DNA of 64,000 nt from Neolentinus lepideus HHB14362 ss-1 (GCA_001632425.1 KV425565.1:262016-326015); one strand, 5' to 3'. Positions 35,601 through 48,446 are shown, numbered from the stretch's first letter. Numbers and translations are program-made. The notes: generated by a model from the sequence alone, not told the origin.

Positions 35601-38600
35601 GCGCCTGTTTGCCTCTAGTGTTTGGTCCGCTTGTGAGGGTCCTTGGTCAACGAAGGCACGACTGCCAAGATAAGCCAAAGACTCACGAGTAATGTCAACT
35701 AACGACAGCATCTTCGACTTGTCTTCAGTAGTCTCCCAGAAGTCCTTGGTCTGCTCTAAGGATTCCTTGACCTTCTTGGCTAGGAACACGAGGGCATCGT
35801 TGGGCGAAGCTTCACCCATGGTACGAATCACTTGGACTAGTGAATCGGAAGACACGCTGTTCGCAAAATCGTAGGGCAAACACGGGAGAGCCGTCAAGCG
35901 CAACAGCCGCTCCATTCCATCAGTAGAAGAAATGAAGTCCCTGCAATGCGGCGTATGCTGAAAGAGTCCTTCCAGAAACTGAGAAAACATGAGTAACAGC
36001 TGGAAGATACATAGACAGCTTGCATACCCTGCCCACTACGTCGATGTAGTGCACGACGATGTTGTCGTGCGCTTTCGGGCTCGCCTCGTCCGAAGTGCTG
36101 GTAGATTCCGGCGGCGGCGTAACAGCCGGGTCAATTTCTAAAGTAGACGGTCCTCCTTCTTGAGTGTCATTGAGTCCTTCCATGTGCGCGACATCGTTCG
36201 ACACAGATGACAACCCATACCAGGGCCTCAAGTCATCAGGCACCACGTAAGTATTCCCGAGATCCTCTATCTTCCCTAAAGTGGACTTGATGGCCTCGAA
36301 GACAGGCTGCTTCAGGGATGGATGATGTCGAATCAATTCATCGATCGCAGAACCTATGAGGACCGAATTCTCCTTATCCTGCAAGACCTTCAAGTGCCGG
36401 TCAGAGGTGAACACGGAGAATAGGCCAGGGATGATGGTCGGCCTAACAGTAAGCTGATCTTGACCCGCCTGATTCAAGCAAAGCGCCCCAATAGCATTGG
36501 GTATCGCTTGTATGACCTGCGAGAGACCAGTAAGCAACCTCGAGTATTTGCTCAAGCTGCGAAGCCGCCTCACCTCAATGACAGGCTCGATACCAGACTC
36601 TACTGCCTTGTAAAAAGTCTCGGGCAGCCCGGCCTCTTGAATCACTGTCAGAGAAGTCGGCTCATTGTGAACGAAGGTCGACATGATGTTGATCGCTGGA
36701 GGGTTCACATAAGTACAGAACAAAATAAACACGAGTAGTAAACGAACAAATAGGGAGCACACTAGGACCGAAGAGGACTCGGTGCTCGATTACTTTCTTG
36801 ATAGACTTGAGGACGGAGGAATCGATGAGGCCGCGTAGACCCTCCGCAGTGCCCGAGGATTGCATCATGCGGTGCAGAGATCGAAGTAGATGCTTTAGAA
36901 CAGCGGCCCTGGCTACTGACATATGTCCTACAATGAAATTAGCAGACATTTTGTGATGTAGCCGTCGAGGAAAGTTACCATAAGACTTCGTGATTTCTCT
37001 GTTCTGTTCTAGACGACCGTACTCCGTTATGTCGTAATCAACTTCATGCTAGTGACGAGGGTGGTCAGAACTGGCGAGATCCGGAACAAACGTCATGCTT
37101 ACCTCAATTCTATCGACGAGAACATCGACACCGCGATTGTTGCAGAACAACTGGAAGGCGTTACTGAAGCCATATAAGACATTGTCAACAAGCTGCATCG
37201 TCTTTGAAACAACAGGAAGTCGCTGAGGCAGCTTGTTTTCGATTATCTGTATCAGCAACGGGATGAGACCAGCACCAACAACCATGTTGCCGCCAGTCGA
37301 ATGAGATGCAATGAAAGTGACGAAGGACAGCAACGCGTCGACGAATGCATGCGGGAGTGGGGATTCAGGGCTCGCAACGTCGTTGACCGTCTTGCGCAAT
37401 AGTGCCATCAATATACCGTGGTTAACGCCGGCATTGACGGCAGCAAGGACTTCTTGGATCTTGTTTCGATATCTCGCTATCGAATCGAGTGCAGCGATGG
37501 CCGCCATCTGGACTAGAACGGGCACACCGCGGTCAAGCTGGAGCAACTCGGCAATGTGCGTGATAATATCCAGCTCGTACAAGAAAAGAGCTGCAGAAGC
37601 CTGCGATTCCGAATGTGTGTGACAGAAGATGGCGATGGCCAGTAGCCGGGCGATCACTAACTTCTCGCGTTCAGCCTCGCGACCAGGAGCGAGCACCTGC
37701 GCCGAGCGGATTCGGCACAGAAGCTCGAACTTGTCGTCATCAGGCATAGCATATGTCTCCGTCGCATCAGCGAGGATCTCCATGGCAGATTTTGAATCCA
37801 GATTCTGACTGTCGATGTGGACATGGACGGCGCCCGAGTTTCCTGAGCTCGTCGACGCAATTTGGGCTTTACGAGGTGTCTGGGGCGTTTGAGGAGCGGC
37901 GAATGGGTCCTTCTCTTTGTCTTTCTCTGCCGAGTCCTTCTTGTAGAAAGTGAAGTTCACTTCACGTGCTTCAGATGGTAGGTCGTCGACGCGCGCTTTA
38001 CCATTCTCGCTCACGAGATCCACCAGTCCCACGTCGTACTCTCTTAGATTTGGCCAGCGCTTCGCAAGCGACTGAAGGCGGGGTGTCGAGATGTGTAGCG
38101 CTTGCGCCACGGATGGCTGCGCAGAGTATTGTTGAGCGGGTCGGAGCAGCAAGTTCAGTGTGAGAGCCAATAGGTCGAGGTCCGCAGTGGATAACAAACT
38201 GTTCAGTCGCTGGGAGAATATCAGTCAGCGGAGACAATGCAAGCCGGGAAACACGCACGTCGTAAGAGCTGAATATCTTCCTGTTCGTCGAGTTCTCCAG
38301 CAGCAATCTCTCAAATCTCAGAATCTCCGAAGTCGTCTTCTTGGTCCTCGGCGTAAATGTGTTTACCTGGACTTTGTCGATGTCATAATCGTTGATGACC
38401 TCCTCAAGGATGGCGTCAAACTTGTTCAAGACCTTCACCCATGCGTTCAGGTCAGAGCGCGGCCACTTCCAGATGTCGATTTCGCCAAGGACTTCGGGAA
38501 GATCTTCATTAGGGGTGTCATAAATCTTGTTGATGAGCTCCGCTACTTGCGGGTGCTAGGGAGTGGCGAGATCAAGTCAGACATACGTCTAAGCCGAGAC

Positions 38601-38652
38601 AGAACAAACGCACCGGTGGGACCGCCCTCCTTGACTTGTGCTGAATCTTCAT
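26689..38652 (-). CDS. TOM1: Giant HECT E3 ubiquitin ligase, TOM1/HUWE1 type
   Basis: Roughly 3,600-residue ubiquitin ligase acting in nucleus and cytosol on histones, ribosomal proteins and other clients, by family knowledge. It starts [13 protein letters not shown] at 38652. DUF908/DUF913 armadillo-like repeats run through about 38.5-35.1 kb. A UBA domain ([19 protein letters not shown]) is near 34.15-34.26 kb. Very acidic D/E tracts lie at 31.36-32.05 kb. UBM-type ubiquitin-binding LP motifs [14 protein letters not shown] and [14 protein letters not shown] (DUF4414 region) are near 29.9-30.05 kb. The HECT domain begins near 27.93 kb with [10 protein letters not shown] and [12 protein letters not shown]. 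The catalytic cysteine is in LPQAHTCFNQIDLP; its TGT codon is split by the last intron (26793-26848). About 15-20 short introns. Intact as far as I can join it. SUB1 is divergent from it 238 bp away. Confidence 0.93.
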
Positions 38653-38890
38653 GACTGTTCCAGCGACAAAGTCGAGGAGAAAAGCGTAAGGGTCGTTCTG
38701 CTCTCCGTTGCAGCCGCCGACGGAGGAGACAATCGAAGGAGGGACTTAGCAATTCGGTGCTGACGCGGTGTTTGCAGACGCGCAATAGTATTTTGTTAAT
38801 ACATCGTATTTCTCACGCATACGCATTTGTTCCCACACATTTATGACATCACGCGTCTCGTCGGACCTCGGTGCATTCCTACCATAAGCT
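38653..38890. promoter_or_regulatory. Divergent promoter region, TOM1/SUB1
   Basis: The two start codons are only 238 bp apart on opposite strands, so both core promoters must lie here. I see no convincing TATA box; sharing of elements is inference from spacing. Confidence 0.4.
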
Positions 38891-39510
38891 ATGACTAAAC
38901 GTAAAGTAGTCTCCGCCAGCGAGGACGACGACGACGAACATGCTGGAAGCGCATCAAGCTCCGAAGAAGAGGCAAAACCGTTGGCGAAGAAAATAAAGCC
39001 AAGCAAGGTGAGAGACTACATGCACGGACTCTTGTCGGGGCTTGGGGCTCACATGCCTCCCTCGCTATTAGTTTGCGCCGACAAGAAAGGCGAACAAGCC
39101 TGAATCTGAGAGCTCTGGTACTGGTAATGCTGGTCACGACAATGACGTGGACGTCCATATGTCCAACGAGGGCGAACAATATGTGGACCTCGGGAGAAAA
39201 AGACGCGCTACAGTGCGTCCTTTCAAAGGTAGGTTCAGTCGTTGGTGTTGGACGCATCCTACATTCTATGTCGTGATAATCTTCAGGCAAACTGTATCTG
39301 GATATCCGAGAGTTCTACGGAGAGGATGGAGCTGAAAAGCCCGGGAAGAAGGGTATATCCTTGTCGTCAGAGGAGGTGTGACCGTTCATCTATATTGAGT
39401 GCTGACCGACATTTTACCTCAAATGGCAGTGGGATAGCCTTAAGAGAAGCATTGCGACTATCGACCGGATGTTCAAACAAGTTCCGTCAGATTCGAAGCG
39501 GAGAAAGTGA
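38891..39510 (+). CDS. SUB1: Transcriptional coactivator Sub1/PC4
   Basis: Single-stranded DNA-binding coactivator of RNA polymerase II, also linked to Pol III transcription and genome stability. N-terminus MTKRKVVSASEDDDDEHAGS is an acidic/serine tract followed by a lysine-rich stretch, as usual for the family. The PC4 domain reads EQYVDLGRKRRATVRPFKG, then KLYLDIREFYGEDG after an intron. WDSLKRSIATIDRMFKQVP, in the last exon before the TGA at 39508, is the classic C-terminal helix. Small introns interrupt it, including one at about 39226-39288. Nuclear. Intact. Confidence 0.93.
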
Positions 39511-39871
39511 CCCGCCCATAATTCCTCTATTTTCGTTCTGCCCAAATGTTCGCACCCGGATACCTTGCTGTGCTTTTGCCCTTGCTTTGCATTACCGCAG
39601 TAATATGTATGTATTGTATCAATAGCGTATCTGTCAATGCCCGTCCTGTCCTTAGCTACATCCTGGTTCCTCGGATTCATGCCAGGCCTGCAGCCGCTCT
39701 ATATGCGCCATCGAAGCCCAGCGTCCGTAAGCCTCTCAGCCACGCCATGGTTTTAACTAATTGCGCCTTCCAATCCATAGCCCATTCCGCTATTGCAAAG
39801 CTGGTATGAAGCTTTTCATACCGCCTGTAACGTTCCAGCCATTTTAGGTCATTCGACCAATCCACTCACAA
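39511..39871. other. Intergenic between convergent SUB1 and ABC1-family genes
   Basis: Shared 3' flank. Open frames here are shadows or chance; nothing else seen. Confidence 0.5.
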
Positions 39872-42186
39872 TCAAACGGAAGTGACGTACCACCAACACG
39901 CAAAGTACTCCCAGAGAAGACCAATGGAAACGAGTCTTCGTTCCCGCATCTGGTCGCCAAGTCGTATCCGATCATCTCTCCAAACTGCGTACGCGCAGTA
40001 CTTCGCCATAATGAGGAATACACGGATCTGTACAATGAAGGTAAATCATCAGTTCTAGAGAGACAGAAGGGAAGCACGATAGCTTACATTGGAGTGTGTA
40101 GTCATCAGTGCGTGATCAAGATTCCTGTGAAGAATAAGCATTGCTTTAACCGGGAGCGACACAACATCAGATCCAGCCCATGCGCACCTCGTCAGGTCGT
40201 TCAGCTTCAAGACCATAAGCACCCTCCTAGGTACTTGTCGCAAGACATCGAAAACGGATAGTAAGATGCCTTCGTGATGAATGACAGCCTTCCGAATAGC
40301 ATCCATCTCTTCCTCTGACGGAGGACTGATGTCGAGCATGCTAGACGCCCGCTTGAATGCATTTTGCTCCCTCTTCTCGACTTCTTCCTCATGTCCTTTG
40401 AGGGTTGCCCGACCTGCAAAACACTTAGCAACACGCCCAACGTTAAGAGTGCCTCCCTTTTAATATGAATACGTACCGGTGATAGCAGCCTCAAACACAG
40501 GATACTACAGGAGATAACGGTCAACCTCTTCGCACCCGGCACTGTAGGCATTGACACTAACCAAGTCTGGTCCGATATTCCCAAACAATTCAGCGTACTT
40601 GCGACGCTCGGCGACGGTTTCCGGCGTTGCCCGGGCAATCAGAGCCAACCAGAACTTGCTGTAGTTTATGCGCAGAGCTCTGTCGAGATCAAAATAGAGA
40701 CCATGGTCGAGCAAGACAATCTCGAAATTGTATGGTGATTTAGATGAGGGAGTTGCGGGTCGAATGAGCAGATTGCCTGGTACAAGAGTCAATTTCGGAA
40801 GTACAAGTCATCGCAGAGTTGATGTACCAGGATGAGGATCCTGCGATATTTCAATATTACAAACCATTGCAGTATGCCAAAAGAATACGCACCGCATGGA
40901 ACCAGCCATTGAGGTGCACCATCTGCGCGAATATACGCGCGAGCTCCAATGACACCTTATTCCGGTCAATGTGGTGGTCAGCGAGGTACTTCAAGTCGTC
41001 CACACGACCTCCTTGAATATACTCCATAATTAGCACCCGCTTCGTTGCGGACATTACTTTTGGAATATAAAGAGAAGTCCGGATGTTCTCGAAGTCCTTC
41101 TCCACTCTAGCCGAATTGCTTGCTTCAATGGTAAAATCCATCTCTTTCGGAAGGTTCTCTCGCATTTCTTCGCCAAGCCAAGTGAGCTCGAACTCAGGGA
41201 ACCAAGACTTAATCCAGCCTGCAACATATAGCGTCAGTATAATTGTACACGGATCCACTGGACTCCGCAGCATACCAAGAGCCACTTCAACCATGTTCAT
41301 ATCGACATCACAGAATTCGGCGAGATGGGGATGTTGAAGCTTGACAGCGACGCGTTTCCCGGATTCTTTATCACGACCAACATGCACCTGAGCCAGACTG
41401 GCAACGCCTATCGGCTTCGGATCGAATTCGTCGAAGATATCGTCTATGTGTTTCCCCATATCCAACAAGAAAAGTTTTTCCAAATCATCTTTTGGTGTCG
41501 GTTCACATTGATCCTGCAAAGGTCTCATCGTGCTTGTCCACTCCACCGGCAGCACAACTCTACCTCCAGTCAGACGAGCAGCGTCCCTCAGGGGGAGCCA
41601 ACTCACAATGATGACATGTGTTGGCCAAGCTTGATGAATATGCCTTGTCGAGTTGCTCTCAGCATGTCATATGAATTGGAAACAAACGTGCCTCACCCCC
41701 ATTTGCCAGTAATGCCCTAAGTACTCGATGCGCACTTCTGCTGTGACACATCGAATATGCATCCTGCTGGGCCTCCTCGGAAGCGTAATTATGTGAGAAC
41801 GTCAACTTATAATCGACGATCCCGCGAACGGCAGCATCTACAAAGCACCTTTAGCATTCCAATATGTCCTCATGTGACGTGTGCTTACAAGCTACCCTCG
41901 AACACCGTACGACTGCTAGAACAGAATGTCGGAATGGCTTGTTCGTCTCGTATGCTATTAATCCCAGCCCTCCCAAACATAGCGTATAGTAAAGGGCCCA
42001 TGGATGTCTACGACCGCGACTTGTGTGAGGCGGGGTACCTCCAAGGTTAGCGTGAGAGGTCGTGGATGCGAACTGCCGTCTAGATCTATTGTTTAGCGAC
42101 TTCAGTGTGCGGTTAGCCGGCTCAGTGAGTCCACGCTTGTGAACATAGACAAGGCGAGAGCTCTGCCATCTGCAGTGAGATAACAT
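39872..42186 (-). CDS. Mitochondrial ABC1/UbiB atypical kinase (ADCK1/MCP2-like)
   Basis: Protein-kinase-like ATPase of the ABC1/ADCK/UbiB family; relatives act at the mitochondrial inner membrane in coenzyme Q and lipid distribution. The Arg/Ser-rich N-terminus MLSHCRWQSSRLVYVHKRG is a credible targeting sequence. It is followed by one hydrophobic segment (LYYTLCLGGLGLIAYE). The family's KxGQ motif appears as IFIKLGQHMSS, the A-loop as GVASLAQVH and the lysine in RVAVKLQHP. The catalytic DPHPGN is rebuilt over a 13-nt exon at 40828-40840. LLDHGLYFDLD supplies the metal-site Asp. The final exon after about 40.05 kb reads IRVFLIMAKYCAYAVW, typical of the ADCK1/Mcp2 branch. Many short introns; start ATG at 42184-42186. 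Confidence 0.88.
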
Positions 42187-42461
42187 GGCCAGACGCTGCT
42201 CGTAGAAACATTCGTACTACGTCCAAGCCGGCATTGTCCGCTCGGTGTATAAGAGTTTGAAGCCTCCGAGAAATGACGCACTTGGGACTCGGACTATTTA
42301 GGGCTACGTTGAAGTGCTTCCATTTACAGAACTGTGGCATATGATTTCTACCAAGCTACAGGTTGATTTCAAGTACAGAACAGCATCTAACACTGGTACA
42401 GACAGAATAAGACAAATACGGCGCTATGACAGAGATTAGCGTAGTGGGCACTGGGAACATG

Positions 42462-44896
42462 CTATAAATTTGTATTCCCACTGCCTCTTTTACTCATCAA
42501 GGAGAGACGGTGCGAGGATAATGCATCCTCGTTCTGGTGCATTGCCTCGGCATACCTGGAGGCCATTGGTGTCTGACGTTATGATACAATGCAGGGAGAC
42601 TTACAGCAATTTATATCGGACGAGTTCACCCTCTAGCTCCTCGTTCTTCAACCGGGCCATGACAAGTTGGTTCTATAAAGAAACAAGTGTCAGAACCCCC
42701 AAACATATTTCTGTAGGTAGACGAAACTTACTAGAACCTCAACATGCTCCGTGTTCAACTGCGCTAGACTAGATTCTAGGGTTTTCCTACATCACCGTAT
42801 GAAATCTCGTTTTCAGGGCAACACCGTAAAATAGACTTACACTTGTACGGATAGATTCCGATTGGTATTCCTTAGCGCATCCAGTTCAAGTGCGTGCGCA
42901 TCACGCGCACGGCACATATCTTCATACTCGTGGGCGTATGCATCCAACATGAACGGCGTGATCTTCATGGTAACGGCATCCTGGACAAATTCATCTGTCC
43001 GGTACTTTGGTGTCTTGGACGATTCGGAACCGTTAGCATCATCTTGTATCTGATACAGACGGGGCATCAACAGCGAGTGCAGGGTTAGTGGATGTCTTAT
43101 CACAGTGAGTGACGGACGCGTACGAACCTGGTAACGGTCGAAGACCTTGGTATTCAAGAAAGCAAGTATCTCATCAAATTTCAGAGATAGAAGTTTCTCC
43201 TCATTCTTCGCAAGGAGGCACAGACTGAAGCTGAATATAGCCTCGATACCGCTAGCTAAACAGTTATCGAATATTCGGAAGACGATGTCTAGAGGAAATC
43301 TGCTCTGTGTAAGCATTCCAGGCATGAGACGGTGATTGCACAAACCGATAGCTAAACAGCGTCAAGAACCATTGTGAGCAGAACATGCTCGACTTGATAC
43401 CTTGCCGCAGGAAATGGACATGGAGCACTGGCAGCATCTCCTCTATCAAACGATCAAACTATACGACGTCACCAATACTCCTCGTATGCCTAGTATTGAT
43501 CATATGCATCCTACCTGGAACTGCACATGAAAAGATCAATCTTGCTTTAGCTAACAACGCCGTCATTATCGGCACTTACCAGACGTAGCTGCAGTTTGGG
43601 CATTTCTGGCAGGAAATGACCCCGAAGATCGTAGGAGTACATTAATCGCACGAGGAGACAGAATGCTTCTTCATCCGGCATCTAGAGAAAGTTAGCCTCG
43701 GATAGAAGGAATTGATGCGTGATGCATACGTTCAGCAGCAGGATAGCTACCACGAACGGTAGACCTTGGCAGTATCCGACTTGCGAATCATACCTTGCGG
43801 GATCATCAGATAAATTTCTCAATGCAGATAGTGACCTTACAGAGAATACGCCTTCAAGACGTTGAAAAGATTCTCTTGGCCGATACCCGCTCCATCCGTA
43901 AAGAATTCGTGATGAGGGAACGTTCTGCGATAAGCATTGCAAGGGTCAACATGCAACTCGCAAATGAATTTTCCAATATAGACGCACCTGCCCAAATCTC
44001 GAGAGATAGCCTTCTCATGAGGACTGCTCTCCTTTAGAAGCTTCAGATAGGCGGCTTCTAGTTCAGGATCCTTGGAAGCAGACCTGCAAAGAGGTGAGAC
44101 TTGAGACCTCCAAGAATTTCAGACATTACATTAATTGCCACACCATGCCCCTCAAAGTACTCGGGATCCCCTTCTCAATGGCGACAGCTAATTGGTCGGG
44201 GTGGTCGGAGGCGTAACTCTGATAATCTGATCCAGCGGTGTTAAAGTAGTCTTATGCATCGCAGGGGCAGACATACCAGAAACAACTTGCCCCCAGAAGT
44301 CTTCGCCGGGTCTGTTCAGTACTTGGGACCAGGCACATCAGAAGCTGCATACCCCAATCAATGGACTCGTCCGTTATCTCTTTCTCCGCCTCTTGGTGAC
44401 GTTCATGGTGCAACCGATGGAACTCCACTTGAAGTTTATGTTGGCCCTCTATGCTAATTCGGTTCGGCTTCGGGACATCTTCGTCTCGTACTCGCTGGAA
44501 CTCTGCACTGGACCGGAGAACAGAACGAGCAGATGTATTAGAACCAGACTTCTTGTGCAGTGTCTGATTAACAAGAGTGGATGATTCCGAAGGTGCAAGT
44601 GCGAAAGTATTTCTCCGTTCATCCATGACCGATGGTGGGATGGATTCCACAGATCTCAACGTCTGCACACTAGACCGAGCACTGAGGGGTACGGTGGAAA
44701 AGCGAGTGTCGTCCAGACCCACATCATTGAATTCCGAATCTGCAACAGAGCTTCGTAGAGAAGGTGGGCCAGGCTGCGAGCTTTCCCGGGGTGACAAAAG
44801 CGAATCCAAAGAATCTGGATTGGCAATCACCACAGTGCCAGTGCTATCGTCCTGCGTCTCGATAGGACCTTTTCCTGCATGGTCGTTTTTCGACAT
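42462..44896 (-). CDS. Rab GTPase-activating protein, TBC domain plus coiled coil (GYP5/EVI5-like)
   Basis: Would stimulate GTP hydrolysis by a Rab/Ypt GTPase in ER-Golgi or exocytic traffic. The N-terminal 150 residues are Ser-rich and disordered. The TBC domain carries the arginine finger in ISRDLGRTFPHHEFF (near 44.0 kb) and the glutamine finger in SQVGYCQGLPFVVAILLLN (near 43.77 kb). LPVLHVHFLRQGIKSSMFCS, WFLTLFSYRFPLDIV and VFRIFDNCLASGIEAIF follow. After it comes a helical coiled-coil tail (KITPFMLDAYAHEYEDM, LVMARLKNEELEGELVRYK) ending at 42462. This layout matches Gyp5/EVI5 proteins. About nine short introns. Confidence 0.9.
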
Positions 44897-45110
44897 AACA
44901 CAAGCCGGGTGCGAGTAAGAAATTTAACAGAAAACACCGCGAGCCAGCGACAGTGATAGACCGAAAGATACTTGCAGATGGACAATCGCAAGGCTTCTAA
45001 TGAGTGTATTCAAGGAGCAACACGTGCATCGCGAAGTCAAGTAAAGCCAGTAAGCCGGCTTGTCCCAGACGCGACATTCACTGCTGTCGACGCCACAGTT
45101 GCCACCCACC
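44897..45110. promoter_or_regulatory. Divergent promoter region, Rab GAP/DUF262 gene
   Basis: 214 bp separates the two start codons on opposite strands, so promoters of both must lie here. No distinct element identified. Confidence 0.4.
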
Positions 45111-46677
45111 ATGTCGGACAAAGACGCGCAGGAAATCGACCAACTTATGGACGATGACCCATGGGTAGAGGATGATGACGACGACCCGAATGTCTTCAAA
45201 GTACGCGGGCCACTTGATGTCGCCCAAGGGAGCATGCTAACGACCCAGGAACTACACAGTGAGTATTGCTATCTGAACCCGTCTATTTGTCTAACTCCGT
45301 TCGGGTAGGACTTATCCATGAAGGCCAGATTGACCTAAATCCTGACTATCAACGAGGTCCGTGGTTCATTTTATGTCAAGTCCCCCATTGACCAGCTCGA
45401 AGATGTGGTATGGCCTGAAAGCAAACAAATACGACTCATTGATTCACTGTTTCGTAACTTCTATATCCCTCCTATCGTGTTCGCCATCAGACCCGATGAA
45501 GATGGAGAAATGGTTCGAATATGCGTAGATGGGAAGCAACGGTTAACGTCGATTCAGAAATTTTTCGATGGACAAGTACGTTTCATCAAGTATTGTTTAC
45601 ATAAACCTGTTGACCTGCCTCTCATAGATACCTCGTACGTTTGCATCTGTAATTTCACACCGAAGATTTACCAATCCACCCATTAGACAAGGACCCAGTG
45701 ACGGGTAGAAGCTGGTACTACACGTCGCCGGAGAATCTGAGAAGTTCTCGCCTCGAAGTACCAGAATATTGGAAAAAGGTCTTCGCCTCCAAGACTATCA
45801 TCTGCGGTATGTTCAGTCTCCTTTTCCCCATCCCCTAAGCCATTCTCAAGCTCTGGCAGCTGAATACACCAACCTTACCGCAACCATGGAGCGCGAGATC
45901 TTCCAGAGAGTCCAGTTAGGCATGGCGCTTACCGCGGCCGAAAAGTTGCAAGCGATCTCTTCTCCGTGGGGTCAGTGGATCTCCCAGCTGCAAACTAAAT
46001 GGGTTGTTCCCGACACCGGGTTAGCCTCCGTTCTCGACTGGGACATTAGACGTGGTCGGGACTTCCAGAACTTTGCTTCGATGATTTACATCTGCGATAA
46101 CCTCCCAACAACATACACAACCCCGACACCCCAAAAGTTGGAGAACTGGATAGCTAATGACAGAGCACCCCCGGCTTCATTCAAGGACTCTATTGAGGAG
46201 GTTCTAACAGAGATGTGGTATATTGCCAGTACTCCGTCGCTGTCATTCTGCTTTAAAAAACCGAAGGAGCGAGTGGCGCCCGTCGAGTTCGTATTCATTG
46301 GTGGGTTGTGTCAACTGATTTGCAAGTTCAAGAATCTGACGAAGTGGCACTATCCAGGTGTCTTGTTATTCCTAATGCGGCACGCTACGCACGAAGAGCG
46401 TGCCAAAAAGATCTTTGACATGCGAAAATACATCCGCGAGCACTTCCGCGATGTCCGCAACAATAGCAAAGTCGTCAAAGCGCTTTGGGAGTTCTTGGAT
46501 CGCAACCTCACTGACTCATCTGGTCCGTCGAAATCAAATACTGGTGGACCCAAAACGCGGAATGCGTCGGGGTCGAAAAGGCGGAAACAGCAGGAGAGCT
46601 CGGACGGTGAAGATTCGGATGATCATACTTACAGACAGCCGCGGGGTACACAGAAGGCACGACGTGGAAGACGATGA
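45111..46677 (+). CDS. DUF262 domain protein of unknown function
   Basis: Fungal member of the DUF262 (GmrSD N-terminal, ParB/sulfiredoxin-like fold) family. The start MSDKDAQEIDQLMDDDPWVE is very acidic. The domain proper runs from LTTQELHRLIHEGQIDLNPD through YQRDVVWPESKQIRLIDS, FYIPPIVFAIRPDEDG and ICVDGKQRLTSIQKFFDGQ. The DGKQR box corresponds to the DGQQR nucleotide-binding box of bacterial members. Downstream is a helical region (EREIFQRVQLGMALTAAEKLQ, RDFQNFASMIYICDNLP). It ends in a Lys/Arg/Ser-rich tail (SGSKRRKQQESSDGEDSDD) that looks nuclear. There is no HNH (DUF1524) half, so it is not a complete GmrSD nuclease. Bacterial relatives cut modified DNA, but a role here is unknown. Confidence 0.82.
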
Positions 46678-46997
46678 AGTCTACAAGTCGGGTTTGTGCC
46701 GTGGAGGACGAAATAGTATCCTATCACTGTCAGGCTGCATGTGGAGATTGTTGGATCGGGTATATAATTTGATCATCCCTACGCGTCCCTCCCCGCGTTT
46801 TCTATATGTACACCGGGCTACCGTACTGTTGTAATCGTTAATTTATTCGATCATGATTCGTGACGGAATACCGTTTGCTGGGTATGTTGGGTATAATGAT
46901 TGAATTGCGAAGTATCCTGTGAGTTATCGTGCATTGATGTGGGTGAGTTGCAGACTGTTAAATGTGGTGCAGCGAATCCTTTCATATAATAGGTCAA
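46678..46997. other. Intergenic between convergent genes
   Basis: AT-rich 3' flank of the DUF262 and paraoxonase-like genes; no element seen. Confidence 0.5.
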
Positions 46998-48446
46998 TCA
47001 CACTTGGCTAGCATATGAAACGTATTCACCATGCAGGAAGAGACGTCCTCGACGAGAGTCATGTACAACGGAAGTGGTACCGGAAGCGATGGTACCATCA
47101 TCTTCAAATACCTGTGATAAAGCTCATATTGCCTCTGGCTTCAAATGCGCAACACTTGAAATCACCTTTTCAACTCCATATTTGCGGCCGAAGCCATCAT
47201 TATTAGCAAGAGAGATTTGATGAGCAGACGAAGGAGCTTTTATTGAAGGGTTCATGAAATGCTTGAAACGTGTCCTAACGACCATCGGAAAACCTGAGAG
47301 GAGCTAGAATAAGTGATCTTGAATATGCCCATGATTGATAGCTCAGACCAGCTGCCCACAATGTCCCATCTTGGTCGAGAGCGATGTTATCCATGAGGCG
47401 GTCTGGGAGAGTTAGACATGAGTATCACTTGACCAGTAGTTGCGTCTGAACCGACCCATTGCAATTACATCTTTCACTAGAAGCGTGTCATCCGGTTGTC
47501 TCTGCAGAACACGTAACTGCGGAGCGGAACTACTTGCAACATAGTAGGTGTCGTTCATGGCCCTAGTGATGCCGTTCGGTCCTGGAAGACCCTTTGCTGC
47601 GAATTTACAGCCTCTACTGATTTCACAGTAGCCGATGGACGCAAGCGGCCAGCCGAAGAACGCTTCTAGATGTCGTGACTGGGAAATATGCGTGAATCTC
47701 CGATGCAAATCAGCATTGCCTGGCGGATATGCTACTTACAAATCCAGTCTTTGAGCCATGATCGTTGGTAAAGTGGAAACTCCGACCAGTAGGAGAGCCA
47801 GCGACGTCGTTTGGTGTCTTAATAACGGGGTCTTCGACGGTTCTGATATGATTGAGAACAGGCGATCCGATAGACGTCTTGAATATCTCTATGCTCGAAT
47901 CGGCGCCATACACCTTCGGGTCTAAGCCGCGCAGTGGTCTTCTATGGTTAACCAGATACACGAACAGCTCGTTGGGATTGGACGCAGACGGCACAACATC
48001 CATCCCGTGCAAAGATATGTCACGACGGAAGTCGTACCCTCTGAATCGCAAACGTGTGATCTTGGAGGTCTCGGGGTCATACACGGCTACATGGTCCTCT
48101 CGCGACATTCCTTCCGAGTTGAAAATCGAAATCGCCGGAGTCCAGTGCGTTCGGCTCGATTGTGTAGAACATGCGAGATACAGAAGGCCCGTAGCCTCGT
48201 GAAGAACGATCTCTGAACACGAATAGGTCATTTCTGTAGGTGGGCGTTAACCGGAAGTGACTACCACTTACTCTCGCAAGCCTGCAACTCGGGCACGATC
48301 CGACACTGCGTATTTCCTCTCGGGTCGAGCTGCCGCCCCACTCCTAGCATCCGCAGACGCGGCTTCAAGTGCGCATGGTAGAAGACCACTAGTGAACAGA
48401 TAGCCACGACCAGCACGGTAGCCAAGGAGTATACGCGTGTCATCAT
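46998..48446 (-). CDS. Paraoxonase/arylesterase-like beta-propeller protein, membrane anchored
   Basis: Member of the six-bladed propeller superfamily of paraoxonases, SMP-30 and strictosidine synthase-like proteins; calcium-dependent lactonase or esterase activity is known for relatives. One N-terminal helix (YSLATVLVVAICSLVVFYHA) anchors it to the secretory membrane. Propeller signatures: DHVAVYDPETSKITRLRF, DISLHGMDVVPSASNPNELF, VKTPNDVAG-like IKTPNDVAG, FHFTNDHG, PGPNGITRAMNDTYYVASSS, DRLMDNIALDQDGTLWAAG and a terminal VFEDDGTIASGTTSVVHD. N, D and H residues expected at the metal site are present in PND, TND and PNG. Several short introns; ends at the TGA at 46998-47000. Actual substrate unknown. 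Confidence 0.85.
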
